Source: Shewanella marina JCM 15074
Lineage (GTDB): Bacteria > Pseudomonadota > Gammaproteobacteria > Enterobacterales > Shewanellaceae
DNA: 39,482 nt
Direction: 5' to 3'
Assembly (NCBI RefSeq): GCF_000614975.1
Contig: NZ_BALM01000036.1
Span: forward strand, 1 to 39,482
The notes under the pieces were generated by a model. It had not been told where the DNA came from. It saw nothing but the letters and a program-made list of their open reading frames with translations, and did no database searches. Both the position numbers and the translations under genes were made by a program. Of this stretch, positions 26,656 through 35,806 are shown in pieces (position 1 is the stretch's first letter; each line of letters starts with the position of its first letter).

Positions 26656-27419
26656 ACCCTCTAAAAAAGCACTCTACTCTCTTCCAAACTCAACTATATT
26701 GCATCGTTATAGCAGTTCAGACATAGCCTTTCATAGAAGGCTATATCATCTATAAATAGCCAAATAGAGCTATAATTATACCTACCTATTATTGCGATTT
26801 AGCATGCATACAGCGTCTCTATAACCCGCCCTGATAGCGTTCTTTATCGGCACAAGACAACCACTAAATTTCCTTCAAGCATTGAAATATTGCGATACCA
26901 TAAAGTCGTAAATGAGCACTCAATATATCGCTAATACCACTAATTTTAATCGATGATGACAGCTATAGCCGCTATATTTCGACTGTTAAGCTTAATAATA
27001 GAAAATTTGATATGAAAATATATGAACAATTGTGATAAGAAATGAAATGGCTTATGAATTTTATATTTTAACTATTAATATTAGCTCAGTTTGATATTAA
27101 TATTTATTTTAAATTTATAATATTTTTACTTGTTAGCATTTTGATTTTCATCCACATTTATTTAATATTTTAATTTTTTAAATGGATTTCTATAGCTGAA
27201 AAACAAGAACGATTTACATCTGAAATATTTTTATAAAAAAAAACACAATTAACACACAAATCAAAAAACTTATTTTTTACTCAATAATTTGCATATTTAC
27301 AACATATAAACTAATACTTTCGCATTAAGCATATACTGGTCAATATACATTGTATATTGATGATAAACAGTTCTGTTATATATATCACACTGGCCAAGTA
27401 ATACTTGCCCAAATACAAT
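26656..27419. other. Long AT-rich non-coding stretch
   Basis: About 760 bp with no supported ORF on either strand. The left third (to about 27000) has moderate base composition with scattered short inverted repeats; the right part is very AT-rich with A and T tracts. At 27340-27389 there is a tight cluster of palindromes. I cannot identify a small RNA: no promoter plus terminator pair frames one clearly. Confidence 0.5.
27340..27389. promoter_or_regulatory. Stacked palindromic operator-like sites, one CRP-like
   Basis: Three elements in 50 bp: a perfect palindrome with 10-bp arms (TCAATATACA and TGTATATTGA around a central T, 27340-27360), AACAG-TT-CTGTT at 27366-27377, and TGTTA-TATATA-TCACA at 27374-27389, which matches the CRP core at 9 of 10 positions. 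No gene start lies within 600 bp on the left, and to the right comes the terminator of a convergent lipoprotein gene. Confidence 0.4.
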
Positions 27420-27443
27420 AAAGCCTCCGTAATTGGAGGCTTT
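27420..27443 (-). terminator. Intrinsic terminator after the SLT-domain lipoprotein gene
   Basis: A 9-bp perfect stem AAAGCCTCC/GGAGGCTTT (27420-27428 with 27435-27443), a 6-nt loop, 17 nt after the stop on the minus strand. The following minus-strand bases (ATTGTATTT) are T-rich. Confidence 0.75.
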
Positions 27444-27459
27444 GTTATATTAAATGAGA

Positions 27460-28077
27460 TTAACCAAAGAAAAAGCGCGAGAACCAAGAACGATCTAACT
27501 CTTTTTGGCATTGCCTGTATTGCGCAGCATAGCGCCGCGCACGTTCATCAACACGGGTAGCTACTTTGCCTAACCAAGGCTTATTACGATAGGTACCGCG
27601 CTTGTAGCCGCCCCACCCTTCGTGATAATTCAGATATTGCTTACGAGCATCCCATTTAGATACCCCATTAATTTTATGGGTTTTATAAATAAACCATCCC
27701 ATAAAATCCATAGCATCATCAAAATTACTGCGACTGGCCCAACTATTACCGGTTTCTCTGACGTAATCATCCCATGTCATTGTTTTAGCTTGAGCATAGC
27801 CATAAGCAGAGCTTGCACGGCCAATCGGTATAAAACCTAAAAAATATTCCATGGGCGGTGCGGCATTATGCTTAAAAGAGCTTTCTTGATACATGATAGC
27901 TAGAGGAACATGGACTGGTACACCCCATTTTTCACGGGTATCTTTAGCCGCTTCATACCATGAATAATGTTCATTAAAAATAGCACAAATATTATCAGGT
28001 TGACGAGGCGGCGCCGTAGCACAACCTGCTAACTGACTGACGAGCACCACTCCTAACAACAGCTTTAAACGAGACAT
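27460..28077 (-). CDS. Lipoprotein with lytic-transglycosylase-like (SLT) domain
   Basis: 205 aa from the ATG at 28077 (AAGGA upstream); a GTG one codon earlier is possible. The lipobox LAGC at about residues 17-20 marks it as a lipoprotein. The domain contains LAIMYQESSFKHNA, with a Glu in the place of the catalytic Glu of Slt/MltE-type enzymes, and SAYGYAQAKTMTWDDYVRET, resembling the conserved GxxGxxQ region, then YLNYHEGWGGYKRG. It probably cleaves peptidoglycan or relates to such enzymes at the outer membrane. The C-terminus is basic and aromatic-rich (SWFSRFFFG). It follows another lipoprotein gene with 13 nt between them, so co-transcription with gshA is likely. Confidence 0.8.
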   Translation of the reverse strand: MSRLKLLLGVVLVSQLAGCATAPPRQPDNICAIFNEHYSWYEAAKDTREKWGVPVHVPLAIMYQESSFKHNAAPPMEYFLGFIPIGRASSAYGYAQAKTMTWDDYVRETGNSWASRSNFDDAMDFMGWFIYKTHKINGVSKWDARKQYLNYHEGWGGYKRGTYRNKPWLGKVATRVDERARRYAAQYRQCQKELDRSWFSRFFFG

Positions 28078-28090
28078 CACAGTTCCTTGA

Positions 28091-28531
28091 CTAATAAGGC
28101 GTTGTTATTGGCTTACACTGCAATTCGTCTTGTTGCCAAATGACGGGCTGCCAATAATGACTATCCATACCATAATAAACTTTATCAGTATTAAATTGTG
28201 CGGCAACATGGTACTGCTGCTCAGCCACAACATTCACCTCTAATGTTTTTTCAGTTCTTGCTGCCAATTTTACTTTTAACTTAGGCGAATCAATCAATGC
28301 CGCCATGGTTAGCGTATGCTTTCCTGGTGGAACCACAAAATTAGGCATAGATATAACAGGTTTGCCATCTAAATGAGTGATCACTGCAGGATATATATTA
28401 CTTGCTTTATCTGTAGGTAAATACGCAGAAATAGTGCCACAAGTGGGCACTGCAACATCTGTTGAACTACAACCAGCCATCAGCATCACTAATAATGATG
28501 CTGATGTGATGTTAAATAAATTATTGCGCAT
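28091..28531 (-). CDS. Small lipoprotein of unknown function downstream of gshA
   Basis: 146 aa. It has a signal peptide with lipobox LMAGC (Cys about residue 21), then CSSTDV. No known enzyme motif. The middle (PNFVVPPGKHTLTMAALIDS and VNVVAEQQYHVAAQFN) reads as a beta-rich domain like those of periplasmic PEGA or similar small lipoproteins; this is only a resemblance. The start overlaps the end of gshA by 11 nt, so the two are translationally coupled. Confidence 0.75.
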   Translation of the reverse strand: MRNNLFNITSASLLVMLMAGCSSTDVAVPTCGTISAYLPTDKASNIYPAVITHLDGKPVISMPNFVVPPGKHTLTMAALIDSPKLKVKLAARTEKTLEVNVVAEQQYHVAAQFNTDKVYYGMDSHYWQPVIWQQDELQCKPITTPY

Positions 28532-30101
28532 AATTAAAGTAATCAGCTAAAAAGTGCTCAAAACTTTGCTCTTGCACCGCTTCTAACCTTGCCTGCTCAG
28601 CTAAAGAATCTGTCGCCATTTTTTCAAATAATGCAATTTGAGCATCTGTTAATGGATATTCAAAAAGCTGTTGTTGATAGGCTTCCGCTAAACGAACGCC
28701 CCAACGCGCATGAGCATCATCATCATTTAAAATCGCATTCAATACTTGTCCTGATAGGGTTTTATCAGGGTCATCCACTGCAAGTTGCCAGTGGGCTAAT
28801 GCTTGAGCATAAGCTAACTCTTCACCGTCAATCAATTCAGCAATCTTGCCAAGATCAACAAATAATTCATTTAACCACTGTTGCATGGCGATATCATCAC
28901 CATGGCGTTGTAGCTGCAAATCAGGCTTTCTACCGGTTAATACCACTGCATTTAAGTTAGCGGTTATTTCGGCTTCTTCGACATCAGCAGTATCTGGTGA
29001 ATCGCTCAATAAACAATAAAGTAAAAACAAATCTAAAAATCTGACCTGATGAGCATTAATCCCGATAGGGCTAAATGGATTAACATCAAGGGCGCGTACT
29101 TCAATATATTCAACCCCACCTCGCGCTAATGCTTCTGAGGGTTTTTCACCACGTTTAGCGACTCTCTTAGCACGAATAGGTGAGTAAAACTCATTTTCAA
29201 TTTGTAATATATTGCTATTTAACTGACGGTACTCACCATCAACTTTAACCCCTATCTGAGCAAATTTATCTGAATGCATTAACATTGCATCAGATAAACC
29301 CGCTAAATACTCAGGTAAAGAGTTATAGCTAATATTAAGCGCATCTTGCTCATTATTGGTATAACCTAAATCACTCATACGCAGTGATGTTGCATAAGGT
29401 AGGTATAAGGTTCCTTTAGCACTCGTCTCAAACTGGTAAGGACTTTTGCCTTGTTTAATGAATGACGGACATAGTGCAGGTGAAGCACCAAATAGATAAG
29501 GTAATACCCAAACTAAACGGCGATAGTTACGGATGAGTCCAAAATAAGCTGCCGATTTGAAATCTTGTAATGCCACAGACTTATCAGATTGCTCATACAA
29601 TAATTGCCATAACTCATCAGACACAGAGAAATTAAAATGCACTCCAGAAATGATTTGCATCAAACCACCATATCTGTGGGTTAAGCCCTGTCGATATAAG
29701 GTTTTCATTTTGCCTGAGTTTGAGCTGCCATACTGAGCTATCGGAATATTTGTCTGTTCAGTGATATAGCAAGGCATGCTGAATGGCCATAAACGTTGAC
29801 CATCTAAATGCTTCATTGTATAGGCATGCGTCGTCATCAAACAATCTAACAAGGCATCAATATCTTCGTTAACTGGAGTAATAAACTCAAGTAAAGCCTC
29901 ACTGTAGTCAGTAGTGATCTTGGGATGAGTTAGCGCAGAACCTAATGCTTGAGGATGAGAGTTTTGAGCTATTTGAGCTGAACCGTCAATTCTTAGCGCC
30001 TCTCGTTCAATACCACGCTTCATTGTAGATAAAGCACGACGTCCTACAGAGGATGAAAGGTGGGTTAAGCGTTGCTGTAAGATATTCAATTCATGACTCA
30101 C
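28521..30101 (-). CDS. gshA: Glutamate-cysteine ligase
   Basis: 526 aa, the typical length of the gammaproteobacterial type 1 enzyme (about 518). It makes gamma-glutamylcysteine from Glu, Cys and ATP, the first step of glutathione synthesis. Family stretches: MKRGIEREALRIDGSAQIAQ, ITTDYSEALLEFITP, GVHFNFSVSDELW, SLRMSDLGYTNNEQ, and VEYIEVRALDVNPFSPIGIN. The start codon is GTG at 30101 with no strong ribosome site nearby, so low expression or a slightly different start is possible. It is followed by two lipoprotein genes in apparent operon and lies downstream of the M16 peptidase terminator. Confidence 0.95.
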   Translation of the reverse strand: MSHELNILQQRLTHLSSSVGRRALSTMKRGIEREALRIDGSAQIAQNSHPQALGSALTHPKITTDYSEALLEFITPVNEDIDALLDCLMTTHAYTMKHLDGQRLWPFSMPCYITEQTNIPIAQYGSSNSGKMKTLYRQGLTHRYGGLMQIISGVHFNFSVSDELWQLLYEQSDKSVALQDFKSAAYFGLIRNYRRLVWVLPYLFGASPALCPSFIKQGKSPYQFETSAKGTLYLPYATSLRMSDLGYTNNEQDALNISYNSLPEYLAGLSDAMLMHSDKFAQIGVKVDGEYRQLNSNILQIENEFYSPIRAKRVAKRGEKPSEALARGGVEYIEVRALDVNPFSPIGINAHQVRFLDLFLLYCLLSDSPDTADVEEAEITANLNAVVLTGRKPDLQLQRHGDDIAMQQWLNELFVDLGKIAELIDGEELAYAQALAHWQLAVDDPDKTLSGQVLNAILNDDDAHARWGVRLAEAYQQQLFEYPLTDAQIALFEKMATDSLAEQARLEAVQEQSFEHFLADYFNYAQ

Positions 30102-30170
30102 TTTAGTTGAGTTTATATTGGGTCAGTTGGCATTAACCTAACCATTCATACTGTCTATTACTATTGAAAA

Positions 30171-30193
30171 ACGTGGCAGAAAAACTGCCACGT
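30171..30193 (-). terminator. Intrinsic terminator after the M16 peptidase gene
   Basis: A 9-bp perfect stem ACGTGGCAG/CTGCCACGT (30171-30179 with 30185-30193) with a 5-nt loop; on the minus strand it is followed by TTTTCAATAG. It lies 31 nt after the peptidase stop and before gshA. Confidence 0.8.
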
Positions 30194-30223
30194 AAGAGTC
30201 AAATATAAGGACTAATCTACTAT

Positions 30224-33055
30224 TTACAACAATAAATTTTCAATAGGATAACCGAGTGTCGATAATTGCGGCATTATTTTGCTTTTATCACCAACAACTA
30301 ATATCACCATATCTTTTAACTGCAATTGAGATTTTGCCAATTTATCTAACGTTTCCTTATCGATATGTTCAATTATATCAGCCTGCTTAGCCGTAAAATC
30401 ATGATCTAACTTATACTTTTGAATCATCCGCATAAAACCGGCTTTTTGATAAGGCGTCTCATAATCAAGCGCTTTACCCTGTGCAATAGAATTACGCATA
30501 AATTCGAGTTCTTTATCAGTTATACCTTGCTGCTGATAATGGTTAATCTCTTTAATAAACTCTGATAAGGCAGGCCCAGTAACATCACTACGCACACTTG
30601 CACTCGCAATAAATGCACCGACCTCACTGCCGCCAGTAAAATAACTACGAGCACCGTAGGTATAGCCCTTATCTTCTCGTAAATTTAAATTAATTCGACT
30701 ATTAAATGCACCGCCTAATGGATAGTTCATTAAATATGCATCAAAGTACTGTCCTGTTGCATCATAAGCAAAAGCACGCTTACCAAGCATAATCACTGAT
30801 TGCGCGGCATCAGGTTTATCAATCACGTAAATCGTACCCGCATCTAACTTAGGTAAAGTTGGTAACGCAGGTAATGCTTCGCCTTTGCCCTGCCAATTGG
30901 CTAAACCAGATAACGCCATGGTCATTTTTTGTTGGTCAAGATTAGCCACCGTAATTATTTGCGCATTACCCGCTTGATATTGCTGCTGATAAAACTGCTT
31001 TATATCAGCTAATGTCAATTTAGATACCGTAGCAATTGTACCGTCTACCGGAACGCCATAACTGTTGTCTTTACCAAATAACAGTTGATCAAAAGCCGTC
31101 GATGCGATGTAGTTAGGATCTGACAACTGATGCTGCAAACCTTGTAACTGTTGCTGCTTAAGACGTTCAAAATCAGCCGCTTTAAATGCAGGCTTAAATA
31201 GTTTCTCTTCAACAATCGCCAATGTTTGAGGCAAGTTCTCAGTTAAACTAGACACTTTAATATAGCTTTGGCTTTCACCCGCACCAAAACTAACACTACT
31301 GCCCAGCATCTCTAATGCTTGCGCTAATTGTTCAGTACTTCTTTGAGTTGATGACTCATTTAGCATTGCTGCGGTTAACTGCGCCACGCCAGCTTTTGCT
31401 ACAGGTTCTAACCTATGACCACCATTTAGATAAATTAGTAATTCAACGGTTGGTGTTTCATTAGTTTGCGTGCCCATCACTTCGATACCATTTTTAAGCG
31501 TTGCATCCCATAAATTAGGCACACTTACTAATGGTGCTTTGCCTGCTTTAGGCATAACAGAACGATCAAAATGAGTCTCAATAGGCGCGACCTTTGCTGT
31601 TGATGGCACAGCATCTTTAGCGACTATTTCTGCTGGCGGTGTAAAATTATCGCTATGAGCAATCCAGTCTGTTTTCCCCTCAGGGACAACGCTCATGACC
31701 ACCATAGGTTTGTTTTTAATGTAACGTTCAAATACCCGCATCACATCGGCTTTAGTCACGCTGGCATAGCGTTGTAGATCTTTAGCAATAAGATCAGGAT
31801 TACCCGTAAAAGTTTGGTTGGCAGCTAGCGTAGAGACTTTCCCTCTGACACTTTGTAATCCAAAAATCGTATCAGCTTCAAATTGAACCTTCGCTTTTTC
31901 TAAATCCGCATCAGTTACACCACGTTGTTCAAATTCATTAATTGATGTCATGACACGTTGCTGCAGATCTTTTAAATTGCCATCTTTAGCAGGGTTGGCT
32001 AACGCATAAATAGCTAATTGGCAAGAAAGCTCACGGCAAGGATGGCTCACACCCGCTTGTACCGCATAACCATTCTTCACTAAATTTTTATATAATAGTG
32101 ATGTTTTACCGCCACCTAAGATATTAGCTAACAAATCTAGTGCAGCTTCATCTGGGTGCTGTGAATATACCGTCGGGAAGCCGATTCGTAATAGTGGCAA
32201 ATGAACTCTGTCTTGCATCGAAATATAGCGAGTTTTATCTAACGTCACTAATGGTTTAGCTTCTGCTTTCACCTCTGGTCCACGAGGAATATCCCCAAAA
32301 TACTTTTCAACCCAAGCTAATGCTTGTGTCTCATTAAAATCACCACCAATGGTTAAGGTAGCATTATTGGGACCATACCAACGCTGGAAGAAAGCTTTAA
32401 CATCCCCCAAGTTGGCTCGCTCTAAATCTTTTGGCCAACCAATAACAGGCCAAGAGTATGGGTGTCCTTGCGGATAAAAGGCTTGGTCAAAACGCTCATT
32501 CATACGACCATAAGGTTGATTATCGATACGTTGTGCACGTTCGTTTTTAACCGTTTCACGTTGAACTTCAAATTTCTTTTCTGTTAATGCTGGCAGTAAA
32601 AAGCCCATTCGGTCTGATTCTAACCACAACACTTTTTCAAGTTGATTACTGGGTACTGTCTCAAAATAATTAGTGCGATCACTGTTAGTGGTACCATTTA
32701 AAGTACCGCCCGCTTCGGTGATCACTTTAAAATGCTGCTCATCAGCAACATGCTGTGAACCTTGAAACATCATATGTTCAAACAAATGTGCAAAACCACT
32801 GCGGCCAGGCAATTCTCTAGCACTACCAACATGATAAGTCACATCAACATGTACCAAAGGATCTGACTTATCTTGATGTAAAATCACCGTAAGCCCGTTC
32901 GCTAATACATATTTTTTATAGGGAATACCGAGTTGATTCTGGCTAGCTGAAACCGTTTCAACCAAAGTAACGCCAGCAGGTAAAGGCGCGATAGCTTGAT
33001 TAGCGCAACCTGCTAATGCTGCTGAAATTGCAGCTGCCAATATCCATTTTTTCAA
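30224..33055 (-). CDS. Two-domain M16 zinc peptidase, lipoprotein
   Basis: 943 aa from a TTG start at 33055 with GGAG 7 nt upstream. The signal peptide MKKWILAAAISAALAGCANQ has a lipobox (Cys17). The N-terminal half carries the inverted zinc motif HLFEH (His90, Glu93, His94) and the downstream ETVKNERAQR with a likely third ligand Glu. The C-terminal half repeats the M16 fold (from about residue 510, LWDATLKNGIEVMG) without HxxEH, as in active/inactive pitrilysin-type pairs. It also contains the RxxxY-like ending LREDKGYTYGARSYFTGG. It likely degrades peptides in the periplasm. It is a single gene with its own terminator, downstream of a MITE-like element. Confidence 0.9.
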   Translation of the reverse strand: MKKWILAAAISAALAGCANQAIAPLPAGVTLVETVSASQNQLGIPYKKYVLANGLTVILHQDKSDPLVHVDVTYHVGSARELPGRSGFAHLFEHMMFQGSQHVADEQHFKVITEAGGTLNGTTNSDRTNYFETVPSNQLEKVLWLESDRMGFLLPALTEKKFEVQRETVKNERAQRIDNQPYGRMNERFDQAFYPQGHPYSWPVIGWPKDLERANLGDVKAFFQRWYGPNNATLTIGGDFNETQALAWVEKYFGDIPRGPEVKAEAKPLVTLDKTRYISMQDRVHLPLLRIGFPTVYSQHPDEAALDLLANILGGGKTSLLYKNLVKNGYAVQAGVSHPCRELSCQLAIYALANPAKDGNLKDLQQRVMTSINEFEQRGVTDADLEKAKVQFEADTIFGLQSVRGKVSTLAANQTFTGNPDLIAKDLQRYASVTKADVMRVFERYIKNKPMVVMSVVPEGKTDWIAHSDNFTPPAEIVAKDAVPSTAKVAPIETHFDRSVMPKAGKAPLVSVPNLWDATLKNGIEVMGTQTNETPTVELLIYLNGGHRLEPVAKAGVAQLTAAMLNESSTQRSTEQLAQALEMLGSSVSFGAGESQSYIKVSSLTENLPQTLAIVEEKLFKPAFKAADFERLKQQQLQGLQHQLSDPNYIASTAFDQLLFGKDNSYGVPVDGTIATVSKLTLADIKQFYQQQYQAGNAQIITVANLDQQKMTMALSGLANWQGKGEALPALPTLPKLDAGTIYVIDKPDAAQSVIMLGKRAFAYDATGQYFDAYLMNYPLGGAFNSRINLNLREDKGYTYGARSYFTGGSEVGAFIASASVRSDVTGPALSEFIKEINHYQQQGITDKELEFMRNSIAQGKALDYETPYQKAGFMRMIQKYKLDHDFTAKQADIIEHIDKETLDKLAKSQLQLKDMVILVVGDKSKIMPQLSTLGYPIENLLL

Positions 33056-33101
33056 AAGACTTCTCCTATTAAATACTACTTAAAACATCAATTAGTGCCA
33101 C

Positions 33102-33424
33102 TTTAATACCAACTTGAATAAGAAGGTGATCATTCAGCGGGAGTTCAAGGTGTTGTAGACAATACGGACATTTGAACAGAATAGTTATTCTCGGCAACAA
33201 GCTCCTGCGTTGCTCTACCTTCTGCATCCATGCAGTCGTATTTTGAACATGTTCAACGCAGTATACAGCGCCTTGAAACCCGCACGAAGTGAGTTTTTCA
33301 GGCCTTTCCATTTCGATGTTGCATTGATTTGAAAGGGAATAGCCATTACTGCATCAATGCGCCTAGAACTGAAAAGGCTGACAAACTCTGAACAGATCAC
33401 ATCTTTAATCAAATTGGTATAATA
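33102..33424. repeat. MITE-like element with imperfect terminal inverted repeats
   Basis: About 320 bp. The left end reads ATACCAACTTGAATAAGAAG and then GTGATC; the right end, on the other strand, reads ATACCAATTTGATTAAAGAT and then GTGATC: 21 of 26 positions agree. The interior has no intact gene, though short frames read like eroded coding sequence (for example WKGLKNSLRAGFKALYTALN, minus strand). I recall similar dispersed sequences in Shewanella genomes. It sits between the M16 peptidase and the YqaA-like gene, and its right end overlaps the end of the latter. Confidence 0.65.
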
Positions 33425-33845
33425 CCGCAGCCGCAATCAATAAATAGCGTAACGATTTGCCAATAAACATCATGATGGTCGACTTGATAACAGGTAACTT
33501 CATCCAGCCTGCTAACAAACAAAGTAAATCACCGATAACCGGCATCCACGCCAGTAATAATGACCAATAACCATATTTTTGCACCAGCCCGAGACTGCGC
33601 AGATATTTACTTTGAGTTAATTGCTCTGGTGATTTAGCAAAACGCCCTAAACGCCCTAAATAAAAACTAGTCAATGACCCTAATGTATTGCCAATACTGG
33701 CGACAATCACGAGTCCGAGCCACTGTTGCGGTGCCTTATCCAGTAACCCCAGCAACAATAACTCAGATCCCCCAGGTAATAGGGTTGCAGCTAAAAAAGC
33801 CCCACTAAACATAAGCCACAACAAACCTATCTCCTCACCACTCAT
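33405..33845 (-). CDS. YqaA-like small membrane protein (DedA/SNARE-associated superfamily)
   Basis: 146 aa with four hydrophobic segments. SGAFLAATLLPGGSELLLLG near residue 15, GLVIVASIGNTLGSLTSFYL near 45, and LLAWMPVIGDLLCLLAGWMK near 100 are typical of YqaA-family members of the DedA superfamily, inner-membrane proteins whose relatives include lipid flippases. The last codons (YQFD and the TAA) come from the inverted-repeat end of the neighbouring MITE-like element, so the native C-terminus may have been replaced. The ATG at 33845 has GAG 6 nt upstream. Confidence 0.82.
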   Translation of the reverse strand: MSGEEIGLLWLMFSGAFLAATLLPGGSELLLLGLLDKAPQQWLGLVIVASIGNTLGSLTSFYLGRLGRFAKSPEQLTQSKYLRSLGLVQKYGYWSLLLAWMPVIGDLLCLLAGWMKLPVIKSTIMMFIGKSLRYLLIAAAVLYQFD

Positions 33846-34160
33846 ATAAACTCAGTTGGCTAATAGTACTTCAACCTTAGTTATTGACAACTTACTTATT
33901 GTATTTGTTTCAATTTTTAATAAATAAAGCAAAATTATATCGATTAAAAATAGCACTAAATAGCAATCAATGGCGTTTAACTCGCATAGTTCATGCACTT
34001 GTGTATACAATGTTAAAGCTCAATATTTAGCCAACAACTACAAATATAACTATAAGTTATAACTAAAGGTTTATTAACGCGATTTGTTTATATATGTACA
34101 AATGTAAATCTATTAAATAGCATTGCTTTAATCGATTTATCATAAAAGGAATATCACTAT
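33846..34160. promoter_or_regulatory. Divergent promoter region of the YqaA-like and symporter genes
   Basis: A 315-bp AT-rich stretch without an ORF. A short palindrome ATAACT-ATA-AGTTAT lies at 34046-34060, about 100 bp before the symporter start, a possible operator. The symporter start is preceded by AAAAGGAA at 34144-34151. Confidence 0.4.
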
Positions 34161-35411
34161 ATGTGGCAAAGCATAAAACGCATCCCATTTTGGCAGCAAG
34201 TACTCCTAGGCTTTATGTTAGGGGCAATTGTCGGTCTTATTTTTGGTGAAAAAGCCACAGAACTAAAACCATTAGGTGATATTTTTATTAGTGCAATTAA
34301 GATGTTAGTTGCCCCTCTAATTTTTTGTGCGATTGTGGTGAGCATTACTTCATTAGGCAGTCAGGCTAATCTCAAACGACTCAGCTTTAAAACATTAGCC
34401 ATGTTTATGTTTACCGGTACGATTGCCTCATTGATCGGTTTAGCAATTGGTAGCATGATTGATATGGGCGGCTCTTTACAGCTTGCAACAACCGCAGTAA
34501 AAGAGCGGCAGGTCCCCGGCTTCTCACAAGTTATTTTAGAGATGATCCCTATCAATCCCTTTGCAGCATTGGCTGAAGGAAAAGTTTTACAGATTATTGT
34601 ATTTGCAGCATTAGTCGGGATCGCCATCAATCGCATTGGTGCTAAAGCCGAGCCCTTTAAAAAAGTGATTGAAGCTGGTGCTGAAATCATGTTTGAACTC
34701 ACACGTATGGTACTAAAACTCACTCCTATTGGTGTTTTTGGTCTGATGGCTTGGGTAATAGGACAATATGGTCTATCCACTTTATTACCATTAAGTAAAT
34801 TTATTGGTGCAATCTATCTCGCAGCATTAATTCATATTATTTTTGTTTATGGTGGATTAATAAAGTTTGCAGCCAAATTAAGTCCTATACAATTTTTCAA
34901 AAAAGCCATGCCAGCGCAGCTCGTTGCATTTTCCACTGCATCTTCATTTGGTACTTTGCCAGCAAGCACCCGTTGTACTGAAGCAATGGGCGTATCGAAA
35001 CAATATAGTGCGTTTGTACTCCCTTTAGGCGCAACCATGAATATGGATGGTTGTGGCGGAATATATCCTGCAATTGCCGCAATCTTTATTGCACAAATCT
35101 ATGCTATCCCCCTTGATATGACTGATTACATATTAATTGCATTTACGGCAACAATTGCTTCAGTCGGGACAGCAGGCGTACCAGGTAGCGCTGTTGTAAT
35201 GCTCACTGTAACCCTTGCTGCAGTAGGATTACCTTTAGAAGGTATTGCCTTTATTGCCGCCATCGACAGAGTAATTGATATGATAAGAACCGCCACCAAT
35301 GTGACAGGCGATATGATGACGGCTGTGGTTGTTGGACAATCTGAAGGTCAATTAGATAAGAACACTTTTAATCGTAGCAATGTACCAGAGGCAGTACAGC
35401 AAAGTATTTAA
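34161..35411 (+). CDS. Sodium:dicarboxylate/amino-acid symporter (DAACS, GltP/DctA family)
   Basis: 416 aa, the usual length. The family's substrate region is complete: FSTASSFGTLPASTRCTEAM (re-entrant hairpin 1 with the Ser-rich motif), LPLGATMNMDGCGGIYPAIA (helix 7 NMDG sodium motif), GTAGVPGSAVVMLTVTLAAV (hairpin 2), and AAIDRVIDMIRTATNVTGDM in the last helix. The Arg in IDMIRTATN is the residue position that in characterised members favours acidic substrates (glutamate/aspartate or C4-dicarboxylates). Na+- or H+-coupled uptake across the inner membrane is expected. The neighbouring oadGAB Na+ pump could supply the gradient; a functional link is inference. Confidence 0.92.
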   Translation: MWQSIKRIPFWQQVLLGFMLGAIVGLIFGEKATELKPLGDIFISAIKMLVAPLIFCAIVVSITSLGSQANLKRLSFKTLAMFMFTGTIASLIGLAIGSMIDMGGSLQLATTAVKERQVPGFSQVILEMIPINPFAALAEGKVLQIIVFAALVGIAINRIGAKAEPFKKVIEAGAEIMFELTRMVLKLTPIGVFGLMAWVIGQYGLSTLLPLSKFIGAIYLAALIHIIFVYGGLIKFAAKLSPIQFFKKAMPAQLVAFSTASSFGTLPASTRCTEAMGVSKQYSAFVLPLGATMNMDGCGGIYPAIAAIFIAQIYAIPLDMTDYILIAFTATIASVGTAGVPGSAVVMLTVTLAAVGLPLEGIAFIAAIDRVIDMIRTATNVTGDMMTAVVVGQSEGQLDKNTFNRSNVPEAVQQSI

Positions 35412-35416
35412 CCAGC

Positions 35417-35441
35417 AAAGGTCACTTCGGTGACCTTTTTA
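35417..35441 (+). terminator. Intrinsic terminator after the symporter gene
   Basis: A 9-bp stem AAAGGTCAC/GTGACCTTT (35417-35425 with 35430-35438) closed by a stable TTCG tetraloop and followed by TT. Confidence 0.88.
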
Positions 35442-35551
35442 TTGCACTATTTATCCTGCCATATGTTGACACACTAAGTTTTTACTATAATGTAATCTAT
35501 TGATAACAAGCAATATTACGAGCCAATCAATTGGGTAATCAAAGGTGAAGT

Positions 35552-35737
35552 ATGACACTCGTATTTTTATTACCGCTGATCTTTTGCTTACTTTGGGTAT
35601 TATTTCTTGAAACACATCATATCCCGTTAGCAAAAGGCAAAAAAGGCTTTATCTATATCATCGCGATAAGTTTAACCATCAGTTTATTCCTTTTGTTAAT
35701 GATGTGGATTACTGCAAATCAAAATTTACCCGCATAA
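35552..35737 (+). CDS. Small two-helix membrane protein of unknown function
   Basis: 61 aa with an excellent ribosome site (AAAGGTGAAG just before the ATG). Two membrane helices (residues about 4-19 and 33-53) joined by a basic loop (HHIPLAKGKKG). No known domain. It lies convergent with oadB and shares its terminator. I believe it is real because of the ribosome site, the clean topology and the terminator directly after the stop. Confidence 0.65.
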   Translation: MTLVFLLPLIFCLLWVLFLETHHIPLAKGKKGFIYIIAISLTISLFLLLMMWITANQNLPA

Positions 35738-35739
35738 AA

Positions 35740-35777
35740 AAGCCGATGTTATTTAATAATATTAAAAACATCGGCTT
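35740..35777. terminator. Bidirectional terminator between the small membrane protein and oadB
   Basis: An 11-bp perfect stem AAGCCGATGTT/AACATCGGCTT (35740-35750 with 35767-35777) whose 16-nt loop is itself partly self-complementary. On the minus strand it is followed by TTTTTT. Confidence 0.85.
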
Positions 35778-35806
35778 GATTAATTATCAGCTGGAATGAG
35801 GTTAAA

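Noticed and set aside
27311..27511. A 66-codon hydrophobic minus-strand frame at the end of the SLT lipoprotein gene
   Set aside because: It begins inside the lipoprotein gene and runs across that gene's terminator; no ribosome site.
33069..33436. Two overlapping minus-strand frames of 73 and 80 codons that look like small proteins
   Set aside because: Both lie inside the MITE-like element, have no ribosome sites and read as fragments of an eroded sequence.
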